Assembly (NCBI GenBank): GCA_026399475.1
Contig: JAPLQY010000012.1
Location: forward strand, 39,957-103,956
Reading direction: 5' to 3'
Source: Rhodocyclales bacterium
Lineage (GTDB): Bacteria; Pseudomonadota; Gammaproteobacteria; Burkholderiales; Rhodocyclaceae
DNA length: 64,000 bases
Shown here: positions 52,999 to 62,667 of the stretch, one piece after another
Layout of the letters: each line of letters opens with the position of its first letter
Numbering within the stretch: position 1 is the first letter of the stretch
Made by a program: the position numbers and the translations under genes
Notes under the pieces: model-generated
Databases searched by the model: none
The model's input: the letters and a program-made list of their open reading frames with translations, nothing else
What the model was told of the DNA's origin: nothing

Positions 52999-54936
52999 AT
53001 GCGCGTCCTGTCCGTCATTCCCCCGCTGACGCAACTCAACACGCCCTATCCGTCGACGGCCTATCTGACCGGTTTCCTGCGTTCGCGCGGCGTCGACGCG
53101 GTACAGGAAGATCTCTCCCTGGCTCTTGTCCTGCGGCTGTTCTCGCGCGATGGCCTGCTGGCTATTCGCGAGTGCATCCATGGCTTGCCAATGCAGCAGC
53201 GCACGCCGCTGGTCCAGGCTTTCGATCGGGGATTCGACCGCTATCTCACTACCATTGAGCCCACGGTGGCTTTCCTGCAAGGGCGCGATCCATCGATCGG
53301 GCATCGCATCGGCGGCCGCAACTTTCTTCCCGAAGGGCCGCGCTTTGCGCCCCTCGACGCCTATATCGATCCTGACGGCGGCGATCCGCTGGCCTGGGCG
53401 TTTGGCGCGCTCGGCGTGCAGGATCGTGCCCGACACTTCGCCACGCTCTATCTCAACGATGTCGCCGACGTATTGCGCGAAGCAGTCGATCCGCGCTTCG
53501 AGTTCGTGCGCTATGCAGAATCACTGGCCCAGAGCCAGGCCACGTTCGATCCTCTGGCCAAGGCACTGGCGGAGCCGCTCAATCTCGTCGATGGCACCCT
53601 GCGCGACCTGACTCTGGCAGCCGTGACGCGGCACGCGCCGCGCCTCGTGCTGGTCTCGGCGCCCTTTCCCGGCAACGTGTATGGCGCGTTTCGCATCGCG
53701 CAGGCGATCAAGTTGCACGACCCTTCGATTGTCACCGTTCTCGGCGGCGGCTTCGTCAATACCGAACTGCGCGAGCTGACCGAGCCGCGGGTGTTCGACT
53801 ACTTCGACTACGTCACGCTGGACGACGGCGAGCGCCCGCTGCTGGCCCTGCTCGAACACCTGCGCGGCGAGCGGCCGCAGGACAGGCTGGTGCGCACTTT
53901 TGTGCGCGCGACCGATGGCGTGCGCTACATCGACGCCGGGGAGCCCGGCATACCCTTCGCCGAGGCGGGAACTCCGACCTGGGACGGCCTGCCGCTCGAC
54001 CGCTACCTGTCGCTGCTGGACATGCTCAACCCCATGCACCGGCTGTGGTCCGACGCGCGCTGGAACAAGCTGACCGTGGCCCATGGCTGCTACTGGAAGA
54101 AGTGCAGCTTCTGCGACGTATCGCTCGACTACATCTCGCGCTACGAAGCCGTCGCCGTGACGACCCTGGTCGACCGCATCGAGACCATCATCGAAGAGAC
54201 CGGGCAGACAGGGTTCCATTTTGTCGACGAGGCCGCGCCGCCCAAGGCCTTGAAGGCGCTTGCCGATGAATTGCAGAAGCGCAAGCGCGCGATCTCCTGG
54301 TGGGGCAATATCCGTTTCGAGAAATCCTTCACCCCGGCGCTGTGCGCCGAGCTTGCCGACAGCGGCTGCATAGCAGTCTCCGGCGGACTCGAAGTTGCCT
54401 CCGACCGCCTGCTCAAACTCATGCAAAAAGGCGTATCGGTCGAGCAGGTGGCGCGTGTGACGCATGCCTTCACCGATGCCGGGATTCTGGTGCATGCCTA
54501 CCTGATGTACGGCTTTCCGACGCAGACCGTGCAGGACACCGTCGATGCGCTGGAGTATGTGCGCCAGTTGTTCGCCGCGGGCTGCATCCAGTCCGGCTTT
54601 TTTCATCGCTTTGCCTGCACCGTGCATTCCCCCGTGGGACAGCATCCCGAGCTGTATGGCGTCACCCTCAAGCCTCTGCCCGCGGTTTCGTTTGCTAAGA
54701 ATGACGTTGGCTTCGTCGATCCGACTGGCGTTGACCACGCCGCCCTCGGCATTGCCCTGAACAAGGCGCTCTACAACTACATGCACGGGCTCGGCCTCGA
54801 CCAGGACGTGCGCAGCTGGTTTTCGGGCCGCGTCCCGCGCTCCCGGGTGCCGCGCCACTTTATCGCCCGTGCCCTTGAATCAGACGCGCCGGGCTATGTC
54901 CCCGAGAGGCGGGGCCGGCGTCCCCTTGTGGGATAA
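52999..54936 (+). CDS. B12-binding-type radical SAM protein
   Basis: A 645-aa protein. The N-terminal ~340 residues hold a cobalamin-binding-like Rossmann region (VLVSAPFPGNVYGAFRIAQAIK...VLGGGFVNTELREL), without the classical DxHxxG motif. The radical SAM domain has its cluster cysteines at C364, C369 and C372, spaced C-x4-C-x2-C instead of the usual C-x3-C-x2-C. The C-terminus (SPVGQHPELYGV...HGLGLDQDVRSWF) is not recognised. The substrate is unknown. It is 30 nt downstream of glmS, possibly co-transcribed. Confidence 0.82.
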   Translation: MRVLSVIPPLTQLNTPYPSTAYLTGFLRSRGVDAVQEDLSLALVLRLFSRDGLLAIRECIHGLPMQQRTPLVQAFDRGFDRYLTTIEPTVAFLQGRDPSIGHRIGGRNFLPEGPRFAPLDAYIDPDGGDPLAWAFGALGVQDRARHFATLYLNDVADVLREAVDPRFEFVRYAESLAQSQATFDPLAKALAEPLNLVDGTLRDLTLAAVTRHAPRLVLVSAPFPGNVYGAFRIAQAIKLHDPSIVTVLGGGFVNTELRELTEPRVFDYFDYVTLDDGERPLLALLEHLRGERPQDRLVRTFVRATDGVRYIDAGEPGIPFAEAGTPTWDGLPLDRYLSLLDMLNPMHRLWSDARWNKLTVAHGCYWKKCSFCDVSLDYISRYEAVAVTTLVDRIETIIEETGQTGFHFVDEAAPPKALKALADELQKRKRAISWWGNIRFEKSFTPALCAELADSGCIAVSGGLEVASDRLLKLMQKGVSVEQVARVTHAFTDAGILVHAYLMYGFPTQTVQDTVDALEYVRQLFAAGCIQSGFFHRFACTVHSPVGQHPELYGVTLKPLPAVSFAKNDVGFVDPTGVDHAALGIALNKALYNYMHGLGLDQDVRSWFSGRVPRSRVPRHFIARALESDAPGYVPERRGRRPLVG

Positions 54937-54974
54937 AATTTGGTTTAAGACAAACGATAAGGGAAGTTCGCACC

Positions 54975-57038
54975 ATGGCCAGATATACAACTGAATCGAT
55001 TCGCGCTGTTGCCCTCGTCGGCCACGGCGGTGCCGGCAAGACCACGCTGGCCGAAGCCCTGCTGTTCAAGGCCGGCGCGATAAGCGTCAAGGGTAGTGTG
55101 GAGAAGGGCAACACCGTCTGTGATTTCGACGCACAGGAAAAATCGGCAGGTCATTCGCTCAATGCGGCGCTGGTCAACTTTGCCTGGGAAGGTGTGCACG
55201 TCCATCTCATCGATACCCCCGGCTACCCGGATTTTTCGGGCCAGGCAACGGCCGCGCTGGCCGGCGTGGATACCGCCGTGGTAGTGATCAATGCCCAGAC
55301 GGGCATCGAACTGGCGACTGAACGCATGATGCACGCGGCACAGGTGCGCGGGCTGGCGCGGATGATCGTGATCAACAAGATCGACGCCGAGAACGTCGAC
55401 CTGCCGGGCCTGGTGGGCGAAATTCGTGAGCGCTTCGGCAAGGAGTGCCTGCTGCTCGACCTGCCGGCACATGACCGTCACGATGTGATCGAAGTGCTGG
55501 AGCACGATGCGGGCGATGCGGATTTCGATTCGATAGCCCACGCCCATCGTGAACTGATTGACCAGCTGGTAGAGGAAGACGAGTCGCTGCTCGCCCGCTA
55601 CCTGGAGGAAGGCAAGGATCCCGACGCAAAGGAACTGCATGCGCCGTTCGAGAAGGCCCTGCGTGCCGGCCACTTGATCCCCATCCTGTTTGCATCGGCC
55701 CGCACCGGCGCCGGCATTGCCGAACTGCTGCATGTCCTGGCATCGCTGGCGCCGAATCCTGTCGAAGGCAATCCGCCGCTGTTCTACCGCGGCGAGCCGG
55801 GGCAGCCCGGCGAATCCTTCGATGCCCAGCCCGACGCCGCGCTGCATGTCCTCGCCCACGTGTTCAAGATCATTGTCGATCCCTACATGGGCAAGGTCGG
55901 CGTGTTTCGCGTGCACCAGGGCACCGTGAGGAAGGACAGCCAGCTGTTCGTCGGTGAGAGCAAGCGGCCCTTCAAGGTCGCGCATCTGTACCAGTTGCAG
56001 GGCAAGGACTACGTTGAAGTCGATGAACTGCTGCCGGGAGATATCGGCGCCGTGGCCAAAGTGGAGGAGATCGACTTCGACGCGGTGCTGCATGACTCCC
56101 ATGACGAAGACAACATCCATCTGCGTTCGCTGGAGTTCCCCCGGCCGATGCAGGGTCTCGCCGTCGAAACGCGGCGCAAGGTCGATGAGCAGCGTTTGTT
56201 CGATATCCTGCACAAACTGGAACTGGAAGACCCCTGCTTCGAGGTCGAGCGCCATCCAACCACGCATGAGACCGTGATCCGCGGCCTGGGCGAGATGCAT
56301 CTGCGCTACAAGCTGGAAAAAATGGCCACCCAGTACAAGCTCGATCTGGACACGCGACTGCCGCTGATTCCCTACAGCGAAACCATCACTGTCGGCGCCG
56401 AAGGGCACTGCCGGCACAAGAAGCAGTCGGGTGGTGCCGGTCAGTTTGGCGAGGTGTATCTGAAGATCGAGCCACTGCCGCGCGGCGCCGGCTTCGAGTT
56501 CGTGGACCACGTCAAGGGCGGCGTGATTCCGGGCGTGTTCATGGCGGCAGTAGAGAAAGGCGTGCGCCAGGCGCTGACCGATGGCGTCATCGCCGGATTC
56601 CCGGTGCAGGATCTGCGTGTCATCGTGTACGACGGCAAGACCCATGCGGTGGACGGCAAGGATGTGGCCTTTTTCAGCGCCGGACGCAAGGCCACGGTGG
56701 AGGCGATCCGCGCTGCCGAGGCCATCGTGCTGGAGCCCATCGTCAGCATCGAGGTGATTACGCCGGAAACCGCTATGGGTGACATCGCCGGCGATCTGGC
56801 CAGTCGCCGCGGTCATGTCACCGGGACGCAAAGCGGTCTCGCGGCGCGTCGCCAGGGCCTGGTCAGCGTCAGCGGCGAAGTGCCGCTGGCCGAGATTGCC
56901 GACTATGCCTCGCGCCTTAAGTCGCTGACAGGCGGCCGCGGGGCTTACAACATCGAGTTCGCCCGCTATGCGCAAGTGCCGCCGCAGGTGCAGAACAAGC
57001 TGGCAGCGAGTTTCAGGCCGAAGGACGAGGAGGAATGA
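54975..57038 (+). CDS. EF-G-like GTPase (elongation factor G paralogue)
   Basis: A 687-aa translational GTPase with the domain I-V layout of EF-G. Its G1 motif is GHGGAGKTT (residues 16-24), where EF-G proper has GHIDAGKTT; G3 is DTPGY and G4 is NKID. Domain IV (RHKKQSGGAGQFGEVYLKIEP) is present. It lacks the EF-G G' insert and is not in a str operon, so it is the EF-G2-like family, whose members have weak or no translocase activity; the role is uncertain. Confidence 0.88.
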   Translation: MARYTTESIRAVALVGHGGAGKTTLAEALLFKAGAISVKGSVEKGNTVCDFDAQEKSAGHSLNAALVNFAWEGVHVHLIDTPGYPDFSGQATAALAGVDTAVVVINAQTGIELATERMMHAAQVRGLARMIVINKIDAENVDLPGLVGEIRERFGKECLLLDLPAHDRHDVIEVLEHDAGDADFDSIAHAHRELIDQLVEEDESLLARYLEEGKDPDAKELHAPFEKALRAGHLIPILFASARTGAGIAELLHVLASLAPNPVEGNPPLFYRGEPGQPGESFDAQPDAALHVLAHVFKIIVDPYMGKVGVFRVHQGTVRKDSQLFVGESKRPFKVAHLYQLQGKDYVEVDELLPGDIGAVAKVEEIDFDAVLHDSHDEDNIHLRSLEFPRPMQGLAVETRRKVDEQRLFDILHKLELEDPCFEVERHPTTHETVIRGLGEMHLRYKLEKMATQYKLDLDTRLPLIPYSETITVGAEGHCRHKKQSGGAGQFGEVYLKIEPLPRGAGFEFVDHVKGGVIPGVFMAAVEKGVRQALTDGVIAGFPVQDLRVIVYDGKTHAVDGKDVAFFSAGRKATVEAIRAAEAIVLEPIVSIEVITPETAMGDIAGDLASRRGHVTGTQSGLAARRQGLVSVSGEVPLAEIADYASRLKSLTGGRGAYNIEFARYAQVPPQVQNKLAASFRPKDEEE

Positions 57039-57045
57039 GCCGGGA

Positions 57046-58332
57046 ATGATGCGCCCGCTTCTGATTCTGATCGCCGCCCTCTGCCTGCAACTGCCGGCGG
57101 CGGCGCAGAGCAGCCGGCTCGATGACATCATCGCCCGCGGCGTGCTGCGCGTGGGCACGACCGGCGACTACAAGCCGTTCAGCTATCGCGCCAATGCCTC
57201 CAGTCCCTTCATCGGGCTGGACATCGAACTTGCCGGCGAACTGGCGAAGGCGCTGGGCGTTCGCGTGGAACTGGTGTCGACCTCATGGCCTGGTCTGATG
57301 AAGGATTTCGGCGAGGATCGTTTCGATATTGCCATGAGCGGTGTGTCGATCAGCCTGGAACGACAGAAGCAGGCGCTGTACTCGATTCCCTACCTGAAGG
57401 ATGGCAAGACGCCGATCACGCGCTGCGAGAACCAGGCCCGTTTTCAGACGCTGGCGCAGATCGACCAGCCCGGCGTGCGCCTGATCGTCAATCCCGGCGG
57501 CACCAACGAACGTTTCGCCCGCGCCAACATTCGGCAAGCCGGCATCTCGGTGTATCCCGACAACATCACCATCTTTGACCAGATAGTCGCCGGCCAGGCC
57601 GACTTGATGATGACCGATGCCATCGAAACACGCTTGCAGCAGAAACTCAAACCGACGCTGTGTGCCGTGCATCCGGAAGCGCCTTTCGACTTTTCCGAGA
57701 AGGCCTATCTCCTGCCGCGCGACTTGCTGTGGAAGAGCTTTGTCGATCAGTGGCTGCATCAGGCGATGGCCAGCGGCGCCTTCGCCCGGCTGCTGGACAA
57801 GTGGCTCGCACACCCTTGGCCGCAAGCCGCGCCGGCCGCGATCAGCCTCGAACCGCTGCGGCGGCTGATGGATGAGCGTCTCGCGCTGATGCCCGATGTG
57901 GCGCGCTACAAATGGAACACCAAAAGCGCCATCGAGGACCTGCCGCGCGAACAGAAGATCATCGACGGGCTGAAGGCGGAAGCGCTGGCGCTGGGTGTGC
58001 CCGCGGCCTGGGCGGAACGATTTTTCCGCGCCCAGATCGAGGCCGCCAAAGTGATCCAGCGCGAACACTTCGCACGCTGGGAACTGGCCGGGGCGGGACG
58101 CTTTGCCGACGCGCCGGATCTTGCCACCGTCATTCGTCCGCATCTCGATGCGTTGACCCCGCAACTGCTGCGCGAGTTGGCGGTGGCCTGGCCGGCACTG
58201 GCCGATCCCGCGCAACGCAGCCGCATCGCCGCAAGCATGCAGGGAATGCTGACCGCCACCACCAGCGCGGCGGCAGCCATCCGCGCCGCCGCGCCCCTGA
58301 TCGACGCCAGTCCAGGCACGGGCAAGCCGTGA
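57046..58332 (+). CDS. Periplasmic cyclohexadienyl dehydratase-chorismate mutase fusion
   Basis: A 428-aa exported protein. A signal peptide (LLILIAALCLQLPAAAQ) leads into a PheC-like, periplasmic-binding-protein fold domain (residues about 24-265: VLRVGTTGDYKPFSYR...PFIGLDIELAGELAKALG). The C-terminal part (about 275-428) is a secreted AroQ-gamma chorismate mutase (LMDERLALMPDVARYKW...IEDLPREQKIID...FFRAQIEAAKVIQ). Together they could turn chorismate to prephenate to phenylpyruvate outside the cytoplasm. The track start is 26 codons upstream; 57046 begins the signal peptide. Confidence 0.85.
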   Translation: MMRPLLILIAALCLQLPAAAQSSRLDDIIARGVLRVGTTGDYKPFSYRANASSPFIGLDIELAGELAKALGVRVELVSTSWPGLMKDFGEDRFDIAMSGVSISLERQKQALYSIPYLKDGKTPITRCENQARFQTLAQIDQPGVRLIVNPGGTNERFARANIRQAGISVYPDNITIFDQIVAGQADLMMTDAIETRLQQKLKPTLCAVHPEAPFDFSEKAYLLPRDLLWKSFVDQWLHQAMASGAFARLLDKWLAHPWPQAAPAAISLEPLRRLMDERLALMPDVARYKWNTKSAIEDLPREQKIIDGLKAEALALGVPAAWAERFFRAQIEAAKVIQREHFARWELAGAGRFADAPDLATVIRPHLDALTPQLLRELAVAWPALADPAQRSRIAASMQGMLTATTSAAAAIRAAAPLIDASPGTGKP

Positions 58333-58412
58333 TACGTGCCGGGAGATCCTCTCGGTTCTGCAGCCATCCGCCGGCTTGCGCTTGCGCCCGGCGGGAGGTA
58401 ATCTTCGCTCCC

Positions 58413-58781
58413 ATGAGAAACCGTTTCGTCCGCTTGCTGCTGCTTTTTACCGCGCTTTGGTTGCCCGTGCAGACCATGGCAGCGATGTCCAGGCCGCTGT
58501 GCCGGCATGCGCTGGAGCAGTCAATGGCCGGCGTTGGGACGGAACAGGCCGGGGTCGCGGTGCATTGCCATGAGACGACGGTTCCGGACCAGGCAGCACA
58601 CGATGATGGCGCCTGCGACAACTGCGAACAGTGCCATCTGGCGTGCGCCGGCTTCATGCCCAGCGCACCCCTGGTCACGGACCTGGTTCCGGCTGAACAG
58701 CGCTACATGCTGCCGGCGATCGCGGCTCCCGCGAGCCATATCGTCGAACCGCTCCAGCATCCCCCGCGAAGCGACGCCTGA
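58413..58781 (+). CDS. Small exported Cys/His-rich protein of the copper cluster
   Basis: A 122-aa protein with a signal peptide (LLLLFTALWLPVQTMA) and metal-ligand-rich middle, including HCHET and CDNCEQCHLAC. It resembles the small periplasmic proteins that head heavy-metal efflux operons (CzcI-like), but I cannot name a family with certainty. The track starts far upstream inside the dehydratase-mutase gene. It sits 72 nt before cusF and probably senses or sequesters copper. Confidence 0.6.
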   Translation: MRNRFVRLLLLFTALWLPVQTMAAMSRPLCRHALEQSMAGVGTEQAGVAVHCHETTVPDQAAHDDGACDNCEQCHLACAGFMPSAPLVTDLVPAEQRYMLPAIAAPASHIVEPLQHPPRSDA

Positions 58782-58853
58782 CATTCCGTCGGGTTGGTGG
58801 GCCAAGTGTTTACCTCGGGCCCGTTATGTGTCGTCGCAATTCGGGAGATCTCC

Positions 58854-59165
58854 ATGAAATCGTTTGTTCGTTTGTTTGCCACCCTGGCAACGCTGCTGTT
58901 CGTTTCATTTTCCGTTCATGCCCAGGCCCACGAAGGGCACCTGCCGCTGACCGATGGCGTCATCAAGAAGCTGGACCCGGCTGCCGGCAAGGTCACCATC
59001 GCGCATGGCGAAATTGTTAATCTGAGCATGCCGCCCATGACCATGAGCTTCAAGGCCAAAAGTCCCGCCGTGTTGGGTAAGTGGAAAGAGGGCGACAAGA
59101 TCCGCTTCCGTGCCGCGGAAGTCAAAGGCGTGTTGACCGTCATCAGCATCGAAGCGGCGAAGTAA
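58854..59165 (+). CDS. cusF: Periplasmic copper/silver chaperone CusF
   Basis: A 103-aa exported CusF-fold protein. The Cu(I)/Ag(I) site aligns as His51, Met62 and Met64, matching E. coli His36, Met47 and Met49. The Trp44 that caps copper by a cation-pi contact is replaced by Met59 (LSMPPMTM). It should hand metal to the CusBA pump. The true start is ATG 58854; the track adds 20 residues. Confidence 0.88.
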   Translation: MKSFVRLFATLATLLFVSFSVHAQAHEGHLPLTDGVIKKLDPAAGKVTIAHGEIVNLSMPPMTMSFKAKSPAVLGKWKEGDKIRFRAAEVKGVLTVISIEAAK

Positions 59166-59169
59166 GGCC

Positions 59170-60441
59170 GTGCGTGCCACCATCACTGCGCTGCTCGCGA
59201 TATTTCTGGTCGCGACGGCCGCGCCGCGTGCGGCGGAACCCGAGAGGGTGATCGGCGGCCACGTCGAGAGTCTGCTCGAGTTTGCCCGCGCCAGCCACCC
59301 GGAGTTCGCCGCGTTGCGTGCCGAGGCGGACGCGGCGGCGGCGCGAATCGAGCCGGCCGGCGCGCTGCCCGACCCGGTGCTGCGCACCGAGCTGCGCAAC
59401 GTCACCAACGAGGGCAGCGACGCCAGTGGCAATCTGCTGCCGTCGCGGGTCGGCAGCACGCGCTATGCGGTCAGCCAGACTTTGCCATGGTTCGGCAAGC
59501 GCGATCTGCGGCGCGAGGTCGCCGGCGCCGGCGCCGACGAGGCGCAGGCACGCGCCCGTGCCGGCTGGATGGATCTGGCCACGCGCATCAAAGTCAATTA
59601 CGCCCAGCACCATGTGCATCTGACCAGCATTCGCTATGCCCAGGAGACCCTCGACCTGATGCAGCGCGTGGCGGAAATTGCCCGGGTCCGCTATGCCAGC
59701 GGTCTTGGCAGCCAGCAGGACGCCCTGCGCGCGCAGGCCGAGATCACTGCGATGCAGACCGATCTGGTGATGCTCGAAGGCGAGAGCGCACAGGCCAGCG
59801 CACGCATGCGCTCCCTGCTGGGGCGGCCGGAGAACGTCAGGCTGCATCCGCCGGACCATCTGCGTACGCTGCCACCGGCGGCGAAGCTGGATGTCATTGC
59901 GCTGGAGGCGCGGCTGCGTGCCAACAATCCGCAACTGGTCACCGATGACGCGCGCATCGCCGGTGCCGAAAAGGGGCGGGACCTGGTGCAGCGCAATCGC
60001 TATCCCGACGTGAGCGTCGGTGTGGCTCCGATCCAGACGCGCAACCGCGTCAGCGAATGGGAACTGATGTTCGAGATCAACATTCCCCTGCAACAGGGCA
60101 GCCGGCGTGCGCAGGAGCGCGAGGCCGAACTGGCGCTGGAGGCCGCGCGCCTGCGCCGGCAGGGCAACCTGAACCAGAGTCTGGCCGAACTCAGCGAAAG
60201 CCTTGCCGGCCTGGAGGTTGCGCGCCGGCTGGAATCGCTGGTGAACACCGGTCTGCTGCCGCAGGCCGAACTGAACCTGAACGCGGCGCTGACCGGCTAT
60301 GAAACCGGTCGCGTCGACTTCGCGGCAGTACTCGACGCCCACCGGCAGCTGCGTCGGGCACGGCTCGATCTGGTCAAGGCGCGAGTTGACCAGCAAATGC
60401 GCCTGGCAGAGATCGAAAAAATGGTGGGAGAGGAATTATGA
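59170..60441 (+). CDS. TolC-family outer-membrane efflux channel (CusC-like)
   Basis: A 423-aa outer-membrane factor with two OEP repeats, rich in long amphipathic helices (e.g. EREAELALEAARLRRQGNLNQSLAELSESL). The start is GTG with a signal peptide ending near PRAA. Typical CusC lipoprotein acylation is absent, as no lipobox is visible. It overlaps cusB by four bases and follows cusF by 4 nt. Confidence 0.88.
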   Translation: MRATITALLAIFLVATAAPRAAEPERVIGGHVESLLEFARASHPEFAALRAEADAAAARIEPAGALPDPVLRTELRNVTNEGSDASGNLLPSRVGSTRYAVSQTLPWFGKRDLRREVAGAGADEAQARARAGWMDLATRIKVNYAQHHVHLTSIRYAQETLDLMQRVAEIARVRYASGLGSQQDALRAQAEITAMQTDLVMLEGESAQASARMRSLLGRPENVRLHPPDHLRTLPPAAKLDVIALEARLRANNPQLVTDDARIAGAEKGRDLVQRNRYPDVSVGVAPIQTRNRVSEWELMFEINIPLQQGSRRAQEREAELALEAARLRRQGNLNQSLAELSESLAGLEVARRLESLVNTGLLPQAELNLNAALTGYETGRVDFAAVLDAHRQLRRARLDLVKARVDQQMRLAEIEKMVGEEL

Positions 60442-62042
60442 AAAATGCGTACCTGATTGTGCTCGCGGCGATCCTGGCAGCAGCCGGCGCCGGCTACTGG
60501 GCGGGCAAGGGGAAAGCCGGCGCTGGCGACACGGCGACTGCTGCTGCCCCGACAGCCGCGGCACCTGCCGCGTCCGAAGCCGCGGCCAAGGCGCCGCGCA
60601 AGCTGCTCTATTACCGCAACCCGATGGGCCTGCCGGACACCTCGCCGACGCCGAAGAAGGACTCGATGGGCATGGACTATGTTGCGGTCTATGAAGGCGA
60701 GGACGAGGATGCGGCGCCAGGCGAGGTCAAGATCAGTACCGAGAAGGTGCAGAAGCTCGGCGTGAAAATCGAGCCGGCCGCGCTGCGCGAACTGGCGCGC
60801 CAGGTGCGGGCCGCGGGTCGGGTCGAGATCGACGAGCGCCGCCTGCACAACGTGGCGCCGAAATTCGAGGGTTGGGTTGAACGCCTGCACGTCAATGCCA
60901 CGGGCCAGCCGGTAGGCAAGGGCCAGCCGCTGTTCGAGGTGTATAGCCCGGAGCTGGTCTCGGCGCAGCGCGAATACATGGTCGCGGCGAAGGGTGTCGC
61001 GGCGCTGAAGGACGCCAGCGCCGAAATGCAGGCCGGCATGCGCCAGCTCGCCGACGCAAGCCTGGTGCGCCTGCGCAACTGGGACATTTCCGAGGAGCAG
61101 ATCAAGGTCCTGGCCGGCGGCGGCGAGGCCAGGCGTACGCTGACTTTCCGCTCGCCGGCGGGCGGCGTGGTGCTGGAGAAGAAGGCTGTGGCCGGCATGC
61201 GCTTCATGCCGGGCGAGATGCTCTACCAGATCGCCGATCTCTCTGCGGTGTGGGTGCTGGCCGATGTGTTCGAGCGCGACATCGGGCAGATCAGGGTCGG
61301 GCAGAAGGTCAAGGTCGGCATCAGCGCCTACCCGGACAGGAGTTTTGCCGGCACCATTGCCTACATCTACCCGACACTCAAGGCCGAGACGCGCACGATT
61401 CCGGTGCGCATCGAACTGGCCAATCCGGGCGGGCTGTTGAAGCCGGCCATGTATGCCAGCGTCGAGCTGGCGGTAGGCGCTTCAGCTCGCGTGGTGACGG
61501 TGCCGGTCTCGGCGGTGATCGACAGCGGTACGCGGCAGATCGTGCTGGTCGAGAAAGGCGCGGGGCGTTTCGAGCCGCGCGAGGTCAAGCTCGGCGCGCG
61601 CAGCGATACCTACGTGGAGGTCATCGAGGGCGTCAAGGACGGCGAGCCGGTGGTGGTGGCCGCGAATTTCCTGATCGATGCCGAAAGCAATCTCAAGGCA
61701 GCGCTGGGCGGCTTTGCCGCTGCGGCCGGTGGCGCGCCAGCGACAGCCGCCCAGGGTGGCAAAAGCGTGGTCAGTCACCATGCGACCGGCACGCTCGATG
61801 CCATCGATGTCAAGGCCGGTAGCGTGACCGTGACGCACGGCCCGGTGGCCAGTCTCAAGTGGCCGGGCATGACCATGGACTTCATGCTGGCGAACCCCGC
61901 GCTGACGGAGAAGCTCAAACCCGGCAGCGCGATTGCCATCGAGTTCGTCGAACGTAAGCCGGGCGAGTGGGTCATCACCAGGATGGATGCGGCAGCGCGG
62001 GCGGCCGCCGCATCGGACACCGCGCCACACAAGGGCCACTGA
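60438..62042 (+). CDS. cusB: CusB-type periplasmic adaptor with heavy-metal-binding and CusF domains
   Basis: A 534-aa membrane-fusion protein. After a signal/anchor comes a heavy-metal-binding domain ([12 protein letters not shown]...[13 protein letters not shown], residues about 56-86), then the barrel-sandwich, hairpin and beta-barrel domains. The C-terminus (about 447-515) is a complete CusF domain with the Cu(I) site intact: His467, Trp475, Met478 and Met480. So the operon has a free CusF and a fused one. The stop is one base before cusA. Confidence 0.92.
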   Translation: MKNAYLIVLAAILAAAGAGYWAGKGKAGAGDTATAAAPTAAAPAASEAAAKAPRKLLYYRNPMGLPDTSPTPKKDSMGMDYVAVYEGEDEDAAPGEVKISTEKVQKLGVKIEPAALRELARQVRAAGRVEIDERRLHNVAPKFEGWVERLHVNATGQPVGKGQPLFEVYSPELVSAQREYMVAAKGVAALKDASAEMQAGMRQLADASLVRLRNWDISEEQIKVLAGGGEARRTLTFRSPAGGVVLEKKAVAGMRFMPGEMLYQIADLSAVWVLADVFERDIGQIRVGQKVKVGISAYPDRSFAGTIAYIYPTLKAETRTIPVRIELANPGGLLKPAMYASVELAVGASARVVTVPVSAVIDSGTRQIVLVEKGAGRFEPREVKLGARSDTYVEVIEGVKDGEPVVVAANFLIDAESNLKAALGGFAAAAGGAPATAAQGGKSVVSHHATGTLDAIDVKAGSVTVTHGPVASLKWPGMTMDFMLANPALTEKLKPGSAIAIEFVERKPGEWVITRMDAAARAAAASDTAPHKGH

Positions 62043-62599
62043 AATGTTGAGTGCCCTGATCGACTGGTCGGCGCGGAACAAGTTCCTCGTCCTGTTGGCC
62101 ACGCTGTTCGTCACGCTCGCCGGCATCTACGCGGTGCTGCGCACGCCGATCGATGCCTTGCCTGATCTGTCCGACGTGCAGGTCATCGTCTATACGGAAT
62201 ACCCGGGCCAGGCGCCGCAGGTGGTCGAGGACCAGGTCACCTATCCGCTCACCACGGCCATGCTTTCGGTGCCGAAATCCAAGGTGGTGCGCGGGTTTTC
62301 CTTCTTCGGCGCGTCCTTTGTCTACATCATTTTCGAGGACGGCACTGACATCTACTGGGCTCGCTCGCGGGTTCTCGAATACCTCAACTTTGCCGCCGGC
62401 CGCATGCCGAAAGGCATTACGCCGCAGATCGGGCCGGATGCCACGGGCGTCGGCTGGGTTTACCAATACGCCCTGCTGGCCAAGGACAAGACGCTGGCCG
62501 AGCTGCGCAGCATCCAGGACTGGTACCTGCGCTACCAGCTGACCAAGGCCCACGGCGTTGCCGAGGTGGCCTCGATCGGCGGCTTCGTGCAGACCTACC

Positions 62600-62667
62600 A
62601 GGTCACGGTCGATCCGGTCAAGCTGCGCGCCTAAGGTCACGGTCGATCCGGTCAAGCTGCGCGCCTA
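62600..62667 (+). repeat. Exact 34-bp tandem duplication in cusA
   Basis: The unit 62600-62633 is repeated without change at 62634-62667. Because 34 is not a multiple of three, the second copy is read out of frame, and the junction creates the in-frame TAA. Confidence 0.97.
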
